64,000 nt of DNA from contig LUGG01000005.1 of the NCBI GenBank assembly GCA_001683735.1, positions 1,178,001 through 1,242,000 on the forward strand. The letters run 5' to 3'. The translations under genes were made by a program, and so were the position numbers. The notes below the pieces were generated by a model. It was not told where the DNA came from and made no database searches. It worked only from the letters and a program-made list of their open reading frames with translations. Origin of the DNA: Grifola frondosa. Its lineage: Eukaryota > Basidiomycota > Agaricomycetes > Polyporales > Grifolaceae. Position 1 is the first letter of the stretch. The number at the start of each line of letters is the position of its first letter. Of this stretch, positions 9,566-21,744 are shown one piece after another.

Positions 9566-12500
9566 TCAAGAGATGAGAATGCTTTCCGGAGGCCCGAGGT
9601 AGCTTGGTAACACGCCGCCAGTGTCTGCGAGTGAACGAAAACAACGAAATCAGATATCAGTAGACAATGTCAGCGTAGCAAGTACGCCCACCGATCACAA
9701 TTTTCTGCACAACAACAGAGGGTTCAATCATGAATAGCTTGAATTATGTTAGCAAGGAAGTAGCAGGAACGTGATGACGACTCACTTTCAGCGTGTGAGC
9801 ACCAGACGAAGCAGTAAAAACCATAGGGACCGAGATTATACTATTTGCCGCCCAACCGTCATTACCGTCCCATTGAGGCGGTAGATTTCCTCCAGAGGCA
9901 GGAGGGACGAAGTAGTTTGTCTGCAGAGCGCCTGAATCGATCTGCATCGCAATAGCGAGAGGCCTATCGTCTCCAAGGGAGTTCAGCGATGGTGAGACGT
10001 AAGTCGTTACGGTAATATTGCCCGTCTGGTTTTGAGTGTTGAAGGTGTAGAAGTCATATTCGCTAACGGTGATCTGTTAGTAAACACGGAAACAATGGTA
10101 CACGTCGCAATACTTAAACTCACATGCTAGGTCCACTTCCGGCAGTAAAATTACGATCATCCCCACCTCGAGGCCAAGGCGTTACGCCAGACAGTGTGCG
10201 TCCGATGCCAGGCAACTCAACCCAGGTAAGACCGTCCACAGAGGTATTCCTAGCAGCATGCGCCGCCTCGATGGACACCGTGCCATCACCTTCTACAAAC
10301 CCTAACAAACAACTCCGAATCTCAGTCAACCCCCTAAGAGACATTCCTGTTCCTCGTACCTTTGAATCCACTAGGTACCACCGTATGGTTAGCGACGAAA
10401 TTGATAACCTGAGACATAGGAGGCTGAGCCTGAACATTCGCGGCGAATGTCAGAATCGCGGTTTCCGCTCCTGTGACCTGACTCCAATCCACAGACGCGA
10501 AGATGCGCTGTTCGGGAGAGCTGGGAGATGGAGCCCTCCGCAGAAGAGAGCTTCAACCACGACGCGTTGCTCGTTGCTGTGAAAGTGAACGGTGTCGGTC
10601 CTCCAGCGCCCACGTCAAAGAACAGGTTGCCCGCGGGAACGAAGGGGTCGATGGATACCGACGGATTGGGACAACCTGTATCCTTGCCGCAGTGTTCAGG
10701 CCTATAGTGGTTGCCTTAATCGTCAAAGTCAACGAGTATTATTGGATTACGAACCAAGCAACAGCTCTACCCTCAATCACGATCCGCATAGCCCCAGGGA
10801 GGGCCTGCTTCTTAGATTGCACCTTGGTGGTGAAAGGATCCTATTAATGGGCGTGCAGTGTCAGACGATCTCGAATACACAACTTCGAGACGCGGGCGTA
10901 CGTATTGGCCATAGGCTGCTGCCAATCATGGGCTGCTTCCAATGGTAGTACATGACGTGTGTTTGATCCATCATGTGGTCCCTGAAAAATGTAACATCGT
11001 GAGTACGTTGTGCAATGACGATGAAATTGTGTCCACCATTTTCCTGTCGTACATGTCAGTGACCCATTTACACGACGATTAGAGTAGAAATTTACCGTCG
11101 AGCAACGTATGATAATCGACCTCGAGATCATAATCTTGCTCGAATAGATTCTCCACCTGAGCGACGTAATTGTTCGCACTAAGTCGTGCTTGAGATGCTC
11201 GCAGATTGTTGATGCCAGCCGAGATCCACATATTGGCGAGCGTATAGCTGGCCTGCACGGGTGGTGGACGAGCTGGAAGAATGCGGGCTGCATGGCGGAA
11301 GAAAGGGAGTTGTAGATACGAGTCGATGCATTACTAACACTCTCCCATCCAGCCAAGACGTTTTCAGCTCTATCCAAGAGGTCAGGTCCGATGACATAAC
11401 AAAAAAGGCTGCATGAACGCACTCTCGGTAGTTGGTTAAGCTGTAGGTTGTCGAGTTGAGAAGCTCGGGCTTCCTCCTCGCATTCCAGCGTGTCACATTT
11501 GCGATGATGTCGGTGACTTCTGTAGCATCCTGAACAGACAAGTCGAACTCGCGCTGTGCCCAACTCGAGACGAAAGTGTCCAAGTTGTTCCGATTCCAAA
11601 GAGATGCGTCCCATCCGTACATCATGAAAAATTCTGTGTGCAATTCGTACGGTTTCAAGTCGCCAACATTCAATACCCAAATCCTGACGGCATCGCGAGC
11701 CACTGCAGCTGACATCTGTTCATATGTCTACATTAATTGGTTAGCATTGCGAACTAGCAGTGCTTATCATTGTAGACTACCTTCGATATTTGACTGCTCT
11801 ATATCACGGAGTTTTAGCGACGATTTTGATTCCTTTTTACATAGCGTTACTCACGGTAATCCATTTGTAATTCCTTGGTTCGCCAACCTGTGTCCGAATG
11901 GTAAGAAAAGGAAACTATGCAATTCAATACACGCACATAATCGACCTGAACCGAGAACAATGTAAGTGCGCGTTACAAATAATACTAGTAAATCAGTCTT
12001 ACATGGTAGTACACGCCACTACCGCCAGTGCGATTGCGTTCACTGACAAGCGGGTACCGACGGACGTTCCCAAAACTGTCATCGGCGAGAGTGAGAACGT
12101 TTTTGGTCAAAACCTCGAATTACTTACTTGTCGTCTGTCCATAATAATATCACATCGTCAGGAACTCTCATGCCATCTTCGTAATATCCTTCGACTTCTT
12201 TGTCTGTTCACAAGCCGATATCGTCAGAACTAAACAAACACACGAAGTGTAGCTATGGCTTACAGAGCGTCCACACCTGTGTGACAGTGGTGATATCGGA
12301 AACATTGAGCACGTCGGTAAGCAACTGTCTCTGATCGGAAATTATCTGTTCAAGAAGTGGGATATCCTCGCCTTCGGCAAGGGTACTTCAAAGAAGCGCA
12401 TTAAATTCATGATTCTCAGGCAATGACGACTGCAACGTACGATCGCCTAGAAAAGGATGGTGAATCCCGATTCATTAATGGTTCCGCAAAGAATAACGTA

Positions 12501-13780
12501 CCTGCACCTCGCATGCCATTGTGAAAATATTCTCATACGTCTTGGAACGGTTGGCACCAATTACCCAGAAATTATATATATTTTGAGCGTTGACACCGTA
12601 ATCCCAAGGACCAGAACCGAAGAGATCCCATTCAACTGGTGTCGACCGCATGATGGGCTCCTCGTGACTGGTCCCCATCACAATGCCCCACCAGTCTGCC
12701 AGAGCTTGATTCTGAGCGTCATCGATGCCAAACGCACTGTGTTTAAAATATCGCATGAGGAAGATGATGCGATCACGTGAAAAGAATTACCTGGTCCACA
12801 TTGCTAACATAGTTTAGATTCGGGAGTTCACATTGCAAAGAAGTGTTGGAAAATTAACTCACCGGGCCATAAATAGTTCGCCTTGATACGAAGCATGAGT
12901 TCGAACCTAGAGATATCATCAGAACGTAGTCTAACAATATGCTGAAGTATGCTTACAGTTTCGTATAGAAAAATGATTGAATGGGGACCCAGTCAAGGCC
13001 GCACCCGTGCCATTAGTGAACCTTTCCATAGCCCAATTTTGTAGGGGGGCTGCTCGTCATTCAGGAAGATAGCGCGATATTGAACAGTCGACGAGCCATG
13101 CGAGCAACCAGAGGATGTCACGAAAAGTTCCGAACTCTTTGTCGTGGGAACATCCGCCCACCTGAGGACCACATGGTTACAATACGGTCTGATGTTATCG
13201 ATAAAGTGAAGGAATACTTACCAATACCATGGTGAGACACCTGGATTGTTGATTAATATTGAGTGTAAAGGAAAAGGGCGAGGTACGTGTGCTCACCAAA
13301 TTGCTCTGAGTGGTCATACAGCGCAAAAATAGTACCTCTCTTGTCGGCTCCAATGATCACATATGCGCTCTTCACACCGGGGAGAGGATCAGAAACCCCC
13401 GTCGCCATGAATGCCTCCCATTGTCCCTGGATGGATGACACGTCCAACTTCGTGCGATTCACGACTTCGTTAATTAGAGATGATTTGCCCAGTGTACCGA
13501 CGATGATGGCGGTAGAAGGACCGGATGTGAGCGATGAGGTGACGTTTGAAAGTGGTGGCTTGAGACCGGTGACCTGCTGGATGTCGGACGCGAAATCGGT
13601 TGCCGCACGCTGGACACCAGGCCATTCGTCCGCAGACAAGAGGACAGGAGCAGCCTGGCCATTACTGACGATAGAGAATGTAGAAGAAGAAGACTTGAAT
13701 GCAACGCAAGTGCTCTGGCCGGTGGCGCGTACACCATCGGTAACAACTAACAAGCCTAGCAGAATTAGGTGGAGCACCAT
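9566..13780 (-). CDS. GH115 xylan alpha-1,2-glucuronidase
   Basis: GH115 removes (4-O-methyl)glucuronic acid side chains from glucuronoxylan and is secreted. The ATG at 13780 begins a signal peptide (LILLGLLVV). Recognisable GH115 blocks in order: KSAYVIIGADKRGTIF, GVSPWYWWADVP, the block around ANYLWPAMW (here AMWTSAFGIDD), FGSGPWDYG, GMRGAGD, EVEGYYEDGMRVPDDV, LLWTDDNFGNVRRYP, YHVDYVGEPRNYKWI, GKWDHMMDQTHVMYY, then the C-terminal beta domain to a TGA at 9566-9568 after GGVLPSYLGPPES. Exons include 13297-13780, 13222-13240, 12957-13161, 12863-12906, 12791-12803 and 12502-12736; more than ten follow. Single bases are missing in runs at 13044-13049, 12969-12973, 12516-12517 and 11259-11261. 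One in-frame TGA (12388-12390) and a small internal duplication near 10925-10945 are not explained this way. Confidence 0.92.
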
Positions 13781-14732
13781 GATATGGCGTGCAACAGTAC
13801 CAATTGAGGTTCAGAGGCCCTCAATTTATCCTCAACTGACGCGTCTGTCCCCAGCAGCGGAATTACCGGGTGCGCGGTGGAGAACTCCCTGCCCTTGTGA
13901 TCCAATCCTGACGCAAAGTTGTAGCGGGACATTTTCCGTGAAGAGTGCTGATCAGTGCTTTAGGGATATGTTACGTTTATTGGGACCTTCTCTCCGTAAT
14001 GTCTGCTCGAGGATGAGGGCAACGGGGAGAGGGTCCGATAGCAAGAAAGTTCTGTGGACGGCCCGTTATACTGACGCAAACGCCACCTGACAACTTTTGA
14101 TATCATGCGCCAGCACATACACGTCGGGAAACCGCCTGAAAGTTTCATAACGCTTCGCGCGTTCCATCAGCTGCTATTACTGTGGCCCAGAACTACTCGC
14201 CTTCGATAGAACGGTCGGCCATGTCGAATGCAGTAGGATGAATAAAGACAAGCCGAAGGCATACGGCGTCCTTACAGATATTGAGGATTGATCCGCGACA
14301 TCAGTGCAGGGTGTTGAGCACATATCTAGAACTTCAAATGTCGAATCGTGTTAGCCATGATTTGTCGATCAAGCACTTTACCACACAAAAGGGATACGAC
14401 CAAATGAACGGGATACTACAATCAAGATGTTTAATCAGGTATTTGGGTAGGTACGAAAGCGGCGAGAATAGAATTGAGAGTAGAGGTGGGATATTGAATG
14501 GCGAAGGATGTCAGGATCAATCATTTGATGAGCTGCAGGAACAGAATGTTGAAGTGTGAGAGTGATTGGGAAGATGAAGACTGCGCGAAGCCGCCTTAGC
14601 ATAAGAATCACAGTAAAACGATCGATGTACACATCCGAATGTCCGACAAGCGCAATTCTGACGGAGGGCGGCCAACCACACGAATAGATTATTATAGGGT
14701 CAGAATATAATGTTGTGATCATACCTTCTATA
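13781..14732. other. Intergenic, GH115 promoter side
   Basis: No gene supported. The long plus-strand frame reaching into this area (13287-14090) is antisense to GH115 exon 1. Confidence 0.5.
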
Positions 14733-15234
14733 TTACGTCTTTGGAGGGCCTGGAGGAGACGGACTCTCAGCAGGCTCAGTAGAGCTGCCACCCTTCGGAG
14801 ATACCCCTCCTGCACGAGCCAGTCGTTTCGCCGTCACCGCCAGAGGCTCGTCATCTGCCAATCTCTCGTTGTCATCGTCGTAGTCATCATCCAAGAACTC
14901 TCGTGCAGAAGGACCATCATCTATTGACAGTCTGATTGCGCCCTCTCCTCCAGACCACGTATTAAGCCTTCGCAAGACGAGGAAAGTGAGGCACAGATAC
15001 ACCACATTGGAGTTGAAGCACGCACTGATGAGCAACAACAGTTCTAAGAGTCGACGCTCTCCGCCAGAAGAGAAAGATGGCGCATAGCGCACAAGTCGTG
15101 AATAGGAATATGAGAGGGATGTTGCCTAGAGGTTGTGGTTTCGGCGCTGGGCGCGGCTCTGAGCTTAATCATGTATTAGCAGTAAGATCGGAAAAAATAT
15201 ATGGCCAATTCGGACCTCCAGGAGGGGGTGGCAT
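14733..15234 (-). CDS. Small single-pass membrane protein with in-frame TGA
   Basis: Exon 1 (15026-15234) begins MPPPPGGPNWPYIFSDLTANT and, after an in-frame TGA at 15169-15171, continues without shift as LSSEPRPAPKPQPLGN and the membrane segment IPLIFLFTTCALCAIFLFW. A GTGCGT donor at 15025 joins to exon 2 (14733-14967) encoding GAIRLSIDDGPSAREFLDD, an acidic stretch and a Pro/Ser-rich tail. Continuity on both sides of the TGA and the clean splice suggest a real protein with one nonsense change or a base error. I recognise no named family; the layout is of a type-II or tail-proximal membrane protein of unknown role. Confidence 0.6.
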
Positions 15235-15344
15235 TCTGAAAGATAGTTGGAGGTTGCGGTTAGTGGTGGTTGGGAAGCTGGACAGTTGCCGCGCAACATT
15301 GATGCGTGCCAAATCCGGCAATTCTGCTGCGAGTGATCGAAGTT

Positions 15345-15392
15345 GTATGGTTGCGGCCACAACTTTGTGACGAGTCGTGGCCGCAACCATAC
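15345..15392. repeat. Hairpin: 16-bp perfect arms, 16-nt loop
   Basis: GTATGGTTGCGGCCAC at 15345-15360 is the exact reverse complement of 15377-15392. It lies about 110 bp upstream of the start of the small membrane protein gene on the minus strand. Confidence 0.85.
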
Positions 15393-16174
15393 GCCTTGAC
15401 ACCAAAGGAATAAAAATTATCCAGAAGTATCCGTATCTATGCAAGGCATAGTGATTTCTCTAAAGTCGTTCATTGCTCTCCTGCTAATTGAATATTTGCC
15501 CAGATGATCCCCGCTGGAAGCATCAAGTTAAATGCCACTTTCTTTAACTGAGCCGTAGGCACATCATAGGATTGATTGTATGGCCACCAAATTTCCAGCC
15601 ACTGTGTATTGAAATTGAGTAAAGCCACTGTATTCCAATGTCAGGTACCATTCATTTGACGCGACGGCCACCACACGATTGCTCTAAAGTGCACCCACAT
15701 CTGATCCATCATCTACATACACCACCCACTCCCTCTTCCCTTCTCTCTCTATAACACCTCGTTCAATGGTTGTCTACGTTTGTCACGTTACAGAGGCCTA
15801 CGACGCCGCAGAGGAACCGGATGCGCCTTACAGGCGATGGTTCAATTACCGCAGAGAATAATGCAAGGTCCTCCGTCGATGGTGCACCATTTTGTCGGGA
15901 AATTCTGGTTGTATTTGGCCTAAGGAATGAGGAAGAAGATCGCAACCTCGCGTTACAACGTGCACTATCTCGAGTTTTGCAGGTGAACAGCGTGGTTCTC
16001 CGTTTCTACATAAAATTGGTTTAACTGTTGTCATGAATGAGTTGATGTCGAAATTGGAGCTTGTCTATGTTTTGCGGAGGAATAAGTATTATGATACAGT
16101 GGAACTTATGCTTTAAGTAATGCAGGATTCTGAATCCATTTAATATATATAGTATAATAACGAAAATGGCAGAT
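15393..16174. other. Intergenic, no supported gene
   Basis: Contains a pyrimidine-rich promoter-like stretch (about 15725-15765) just before an ATG at 15766 that opens only about 31 codons. No motif recognised. Confidence 0.4.
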
Positions 16175-16263
16175 GACACTATAGGCAAGTGGTTAAGGTG
16201 ACAGATTAGAATTGTGATTTGTTTCTCTGTGAGAGCGTAGGTTCGAACCTTACGGTTGCTGTC
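16175..16263 (+). tRNA. tRNA-Ser(AGA)-like gene, probably decayed
   Basis: The 89-nt segment has a serine-type layout: acceptor arm GACACTA pairing with the 3' end with one mismatch, A box around GGCAAGTGGTTAAGG, anticodon loop TTAGAAT with AGA, a long variable arm (TCTC/GAGA stem), and the B box GGTTCGAACCT. The anticodon stem ACAGA against TGTGA has two mismatches, and no T-run terminator follows. It reads as a degenerate copy of a functional tRNA-Ser. Confidence 0.6.
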
Positions 16264-16300
16264 GGTCATCGTGGACAGTGAGAGCTTTTGCAAAACACGC

Positions 16301-16348
16301 TCACGTGATGCGTGGCACGTCTTTATGGCAACGCGCCCCCAGACGCGT
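16301..16348. promoter_or_regulatory. TCACGTGA and ACGCGT boxes upstream of Cdc20-like copy 1
   Basis: TCACGTGA at 16301-16308 and ACGCGT at 16343-16348 (within the palindrome AGACGCGTCT) lie 30-75 bp before the candidate start. The second is an MBF-type box as found before ASF1. Function is inferred. Confidence 0.35.
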
Positions 16349-16375
16349 CTCTCTTGTTGGCTTTACACCATTACG

Positions 16376-18094
16376 ATGTCTTTTAGATTTCCAAACCTCC
16401 CAGGGAGGCAAGTTTATTTTTCATTAATGTCTGCTTTTGTAGCTCATATTTGTTCCCACTTGAAGACAGACCCGCAAAAGAGTTTCATCAATAATTGAAG
16501 ATGAGACTGAACACAAACGACGTCGTAGATCTTCCATCTATTCAGAAGTAGATGACTTCGATTTGCCGGGAAGCAGCGTGAGTTAATCGCACCTATTAAA
16601 TCGTGTCAATCATTATGTATTAGGATCAACAGTCTTTGGCGGAGGGCTCTGTGCAGCACGAAGTGAGCCTCTTGCTCGAAGGGCCACAGCTGCGACGCCG
16701 CCCGCGCCTCCTCAGCGCGTCTTCGTCCTTCTCTTCTCTGTACTCCTCGCCGCCTCTGCTGTCTAAGCCTCCCTCGGAAGCCGACGTTGCATTGCAGGAC
16801 GGCTTAGCACTGATCCGCAGCGCATCGGCCAGCTCGTTACAGGAGCTTCGCCGTGCCGGCCCTGCCAAAGTCACCTTTCCCGAGACCTCTGCGCATCACC
16901 ACATGCGCCCCGGAAAGCAGACCATAGATTTTTCAGTGCCGGATGCAGATGCCGCAGCCGGCGTATGGCCCGTGAGTTGGTCCGTCCACAACCTCGTCGT
17001 CTTTACTCGCGGGAATCGCGTGCATTACAAGAACCTCGTTGCGAGCGAGGACGTCGGCCAACTCTGCAAAGTGTCCGCAAATCATGGCAATGTCCGGTTG
17101 CTGCGGTGCGGTGGGCGCGAGTATCCGAACGTCGTGGCACTGTGCACGGCGAAGGGCCACATCCAGCTGTGGGATGTTTCCACCAAGAAAATGACCACTA
17201 GCTGGACGGTCAAGGACGCAACGGCGATGCAGTGGAATGGTGCGGTGCTCACGGTTGGAGGCGAGCGTGGTTCGATTAGACACTTTGATACGCGCATCAA
17301 GGAAACGGCGAAGATGAAGGAGCAGACGAAGAAGGTGACTCGTCATCAGGCACGGATCTCCAGTATCGCATGGAACGGGGACGGGAAGTTGATGGCTAGC
17401 GGCGATGCGAGTGGGCTGGTGCTTGTCTGGGACGCGCGCCAGAACACTCCACTAGATGTCGGGGAGATGGTCCAAAGACGTCGGAAGATGCAACACGTCG
17501 GCGTCGTACACGTAAGTAACACGAATGAAGGCGCTATGCACTGCTAATGTTGGATGTTAGGCATTGGCATGGTGTCCGTGGCAGACAAAGATACTTGCCA
17601 GTGGAGACTCAGCACCTGATGGTTCCGGCACAATCCGTCTCTGGAACGTCCAAGAGTGTGCAGCGTCGCGGCTGTCCAACCACCCTGACCGTCTGGAGCT
17701 GGACGCGCAAGTGACCTCGTTACACTTCTCTGCGCATTGCAAGGAGCTGCTCAGCACGCACGGGCCAGGCAAGTCCACCCCACGGCGCAATACTCAGTCG
17801 CACCTCGGGATCGAGCTCGGGCTCCCCGTCCCTAGTACTAGCGCCGACGCCGACATGGAGCCTTCGAAGATCGCGAACTCGGTGATGGTGCACTCGTACC
17901 CATCGATGCGGCACGTGTCAACGATGGCCGTTGCGGGGAAGAACGTCGCGGGAAGCGTGCTGAGCCCGAACGGGCAGCGCATCGTGTTCGCGGTCCCGGA
18001 AGAGATGAAGCTCAAAGTGTGGGACGTGTGGGGGAGGGAGAAGGAGTCGCTCAGGCGGCATTCCAGCCTCCTCAATATGTGCGCCATCCGGTGA
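16376..18094 (+). CDS. Cdc20/Cdh1-family WD40 protein, copy 1
   Basis: Cdc20/Cdh1 proteins are WD40 activators that bring substrates to the APC/C ubiquitin ligase. The exons at 16624-17511 and 17561-18094 encode seven-bladed WD40 sequence (GQLCKVSANHGNVRLL, GSIRHFDTRI, ASGDASGLVLVWDARQN, SGTIRLWNVQE, KLKVWDVWGRE) and end in the C-terminal Ile-Arg tail (MCAIR) that docks on APC/C. An upstream exon ending at 16577 encodes RKRVSSIIEDETEHKRRRRS, matching copy 2. A candidate first exon starts at 16376 with a possible GC donor at 16408, but its frame does not join cleanly. No C-box is visible. The Pro/Ser-rich region 16640-16860 is unrelated to copy 2, while everything downstream is nearly identical to it. 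Confidence 0.85.
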
Positions 18095-18502
18095 TTCAGG
18101 CTTCGTATTGCGTATATGCAGGTTGGTCGTTCTGGGAACACTGTTCTATTGGATAGTGATGATTATGAATTATGTACCTCGGATGGGACAGTGTGGGCGG
18201 TGTGTTTGACTATCGGGCTTCGGTCGTGGAATTTAAATGGATAGGATCCTTATCGGAGATCACATACTAGTCCTGGTTAACAGCAATGTTCATTATAGTT
18301 CATCGTTGTATTTCAATGACAATAGTCGTGCTCGGAATACTCCAAGCGTACAGTCGCATTCCTTCACATCATCAAATCATCAAATCGTGAGCATTCTAAT
18401 CACGGCGGCATTCCTAGTCATACACAGAGAAACCTATTTCAACTACAATTGTGCGATGCAGAACAATAACTGAATGAGTAAACAAGGACCCCACAGACGT
18501 AC
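18095..18502. other. Intergenic between convergent genes
   Basis: A/T-rich 3' flanks; nothing further seen. Confidence 0.5.
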
Positions 18503-20638
18503 TCAGAATGTTGGTGCATACATGCTCGGAGGCCCAACGCTAGACATACCACGCGAATCCACAGTTCTGAGAGAAGAGGAAGAGTCGGGTAATGCTGGGA
18601 GTGGTCTCCCGCCAACGCTATTCGAGGCCACCTGGACTATCTCCCGCGTCACCTCGTTGGATGTTCGGGAAGACAAGCTAGACTCGAGCCGTGTCGACAG
18701 TGACGAGGGCGTGTTGCTCCGCCACGCGTCCACCCTGTCCGCCCGGGACGTGCGTCGCGACACATAGTTCCGCAGGGGATCAATATTGTCTGCGCGGGAG
18801 CCGCGGCGCGTCGAAAGTGCACGCGAGTTGTGCGAGGAGGCCTTGGATGACTGGCGCGAGAGGAACGCGCTCGATTCGCGCTTCGCAGGGCCATGCAAGA
18901 ACTGCGAGGAGCCAATCATCCGCCACTCTGCATGCGCGTCATTATCCACGACGGGCGTGACGAGCGGGATGAAGAAAGACGACGGGGAGACCGTCTCGTA
19001 GCCGTCGGTAATAAAATCGGGGGTTCCGACCACGTTGTTTGTGGTGATCCGGATTGCAGGCACGGCGGCGCTGTTTGCAGCAGGCGGGGTGACACCCAAT
19101 GGAGGTCTATCAAACGACGTCTGGACCTGGTTGAGCGACGGGCGAGGTTTGTCGAGCGATGGACATGGGCCGCCATAATGGTTATTAGTATCCGTGATCC
19201 TTCGAGGTCTACTAGGCAGAGCAGATCCGCGCCGCCCGTTAAACATGGCGCCATCCGTGAGCGTCGCCTCCGACGGTGCGTAGATCATGCTCTCCGCATC
19301 ACCGGTGGTGGTCTCATTGAACTGGTCATCTGCGAAGCCAGCGTCGGCATGAGGAGACCCGATGCGGTTCCCAATCCAGCTTGCGCTGCTCTCGGGTCGC
19401 TTCATGGATGCACCGCCAAATCCAAATCTCTTCATTAAGTTCTTCCGCCGGCGATATATAAAGAAGAGGGCAAGGAAAATAAGGGTGAGGCCTATGACTC
19501 CCCCAACCACTGCCCCCGCGATGATCTCTGCACGATTTTTTGAGCTTTAGGTGGAACGATCAGACACTGAGGAAACGAATGCGACCAAACCCGCACCTTG
19601 CGTGTATAGTGTGTTCTGTTCCGCCCCCCGTCGTGCTCATGCCATTAATCGTTGGCGAATGCTCCGCCGCAGATATCGCCGTCGAAGATGTGAGCGTACC
19701 TGACCCAGCGCTGTATATAAATACATATATTTGCAATTGTCAAATCAAAAAGACTATGTCGCTTCTCATCTACGGGAAACTCACCTGGATGTTTGAATAG
19801 GTAAGGGAGTAGTCGTAGAGTTAGGCTCTGGTAACGAGGTTGGAGATGACAATACAAGCGAGTTCGTATCCGTGGGCGTGGTAACGATGGTTCCAGAAGG
19901 GAAGGCTGCGGTCGCGCTAGAACTCGGATTGGCATTGGTGTTGGTCGAAGGATCGCCCGAAGGATCGGACGGGTTGTTAGGGTCAGTCGTAGGATTGGGA
20001 TCACTTGGCGAGTTACTGGGGTCGCTAGAGGGCCGTTCGGTGAAGTAGGTGGTATATCAATGGAGGGTCTGAGGAAGGGTCTGAACTTGGATCCGAAATG
20101 GGATCCGAGTTAGGAGTAGAGCCAGACGCATCCGTTGATGATGGAAGAGGTACGTTGTCCGAAGGAAGAGACATTGATGTCTGCGACGATGATGAACTGA
20201 GGTATTACAGAGTATAACACATAGTCAGATAAAGTCAAAGGCACTCGAGTGGATTGATTACATGGGTGACCACACTCACGAAGATGTAAGAGATATTACT
20301 ACCGAATTTGAAGAGTCGATCGAAAAACCTGTCTGGGACCCCAATAGACCGGACACAGTGAAGGTGGGCGAAGATGTATCTGTGATCACAGACTCTCCTT
20401 CGATGGACGCGGTATTTGTCGGTGATGGACTATCTGTCGAGAACGTGAAACCCGAGGAAAACACGCTGGTGAAACCGCCAGAGGGTCCACTCGAAACTGT
20501 GGACGAAAAAGAGAAACAGAAAGAGACAAAATCTCTCCGAGCAAATGAAATGGACGATGCGAGCGGACCAGAATTATCGCCTCGCACGGAATCCAAGGGC
20601 ATGCCGTAGGGGAAAGCAGCGACGTCGCCGGACAACAA
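18503..20638 (-). CDS. Single-pass membrane protein with Ser/Thr-rich ectodomain
   Basis: Read right to left: a Ser/Thr/Gly-rich stretch (about 20276-20638), a GTGAGT donor at 20275 and an intron to about 20197, then long Ser/Pro/Asp runs with DPSSDPSSDPP and DPNNPSDPSGDPS, an exon end at about 19793, and a final exon (to 18503) with one membrane helix (AVVGGVIGLTLIFLALFFIY) followed by RRRK and a roughly 310-residue basic Ser-rich cytosolic tail containing repeated SRR/SRADNID-type segments. This is the layout of fungal wall-sensor or adhesion-like proteins. The ectodomain frame slips near 20050, and no ATG with signal peptide was fixed. No named family is assigned. Confidence 0.6.
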
Positions 20639-21239
20639 GGGTCCAAAATTAACGAAGGTTGGTGTTCGTGCTCACCGGGAGCAGAAAGGGAGAAAGGCAG
20701 CCCAGCGCACAATCACAGGTCCGGCCTGAGGATGGAGGACCTTGGGGAAGGTGGCCTGCAGCATTCGACGACAAACTCCAGGGATAGTGACGAATCACAC
20801 AGCCTCGTCGTTGTTGCCCTTTTATGGGTCATTGTTAGCATCACCGAACACATTACAAGCGACATCTGCAACAAATTGATCACCACATCAGGAAACGCGT
20901 TTATCTCCGCCCCGTCCGTGCGGCGCCGCATGGAGCCGGCGGAGCTGCGGAGTTCCCCCCCAAATTGCGGTGCCATATGGAGATCAACGACTCTATACGG
21001 AGCCAGATGGAGACATCGGAGCCAGTCCCACGGTCTCTCAAAGCTCTTAAGCAAAACTCTGAAGACAGTGCAATGTATAAGAACCTATGTTTTAGTAAAA
21101 TTTGATATTTTATGTCAGTTGCTTGGCTTTGACAGGAAATTTGTGTTTTGCTGTCTCGGTGCGAAGACCATCATCTCCATCTGGCTTCACAAGGAGGCGG
21201 CGGAGATTGAATCTCCGCTCGGACATTCCCCGGTTTCCT
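20639..21239. other. No supported gene
   Basis: Overlapping frames on both strands, none with a motif or plausible splicing. The N-terminus of the Ser/Thr-rich gene may extend into the left part. Confidence 0.4.
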
Positions 21240-21630
21240 GATGCACAGACCTGCAAAGATGCGTTGATTCGTTGTGAGAGGCTCAAAATGAGTGAAAATT
21301 TCTTTGACCACTGCCGGTCTCTCATCTTGACGAGTTTAAAGGCAAAATCGGGAGCATTATAGTCTATAGCGCAGTTATCGCGCAGCGCAGCTGGAATCGA
21401 TCGAGATTACCGTTGATCGGCTCATGGTAGCGGCAAGAAAACTTGAAAGGCCTTTATAGAAGACTCCTGGCCGAATAGGAAGACCTGAAGGGCAGTGGAA
21501 AGGCATGCTGATGTTGACAGAATACCCAAGGTAACCTTGAGCGTTTGTTACTGTAGTAAGCCGCAACTTTGAAACTCGCTGAGAATCGTGGCAATATTGA
21601 AAGCGCTCCCGGGGCGTCACGTTCGAATAA
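21240..21630. repeat. Diverged repeat, copy A
   Basis: Matches about 22195-22580 along its length (same order of segments around the Asp-Arg-Gln-rich minus frame and the motif at 21500 / 22500). On the minus strand both copies encode similar residues (DRQxSxKxxLISSLxQxINA), so the unit is a decayed gene fragment of unknown family. Confidence 0.65.
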
Positions 21631-21744
21631 CTTGAAGCTGAATTCCTAGTCCTCTTTCCAGCTCATGGGAAATACTTGATTTCGCTGCACCTCAGTATAC
21701 TACAGTATAGCGTCCATAAGTGCAGTGCTGATGGCTGCGTGGAA

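Noticed and set aside
9566..13780. Calling GH115 a pseudogene
   Set aside because: Four of its frame breaks are single-base shortfalls in runs, as also seen in essential genes of the window. The in-frame TGA and small duplication are recorded separately.
13287..14090. 267-codon plus-strand open frame
   Set aside because: It is antisense to GH115 exon 1, which has a signal peptide, family motifs and valid splicing.
20262..20609. 115-codon plus-strand frame with acidic composition
   Set aside because: The minus strand reads Ser/Thr-rich sequence that continues through a good splice site into the membrane protein; the plus frame is its shadow.
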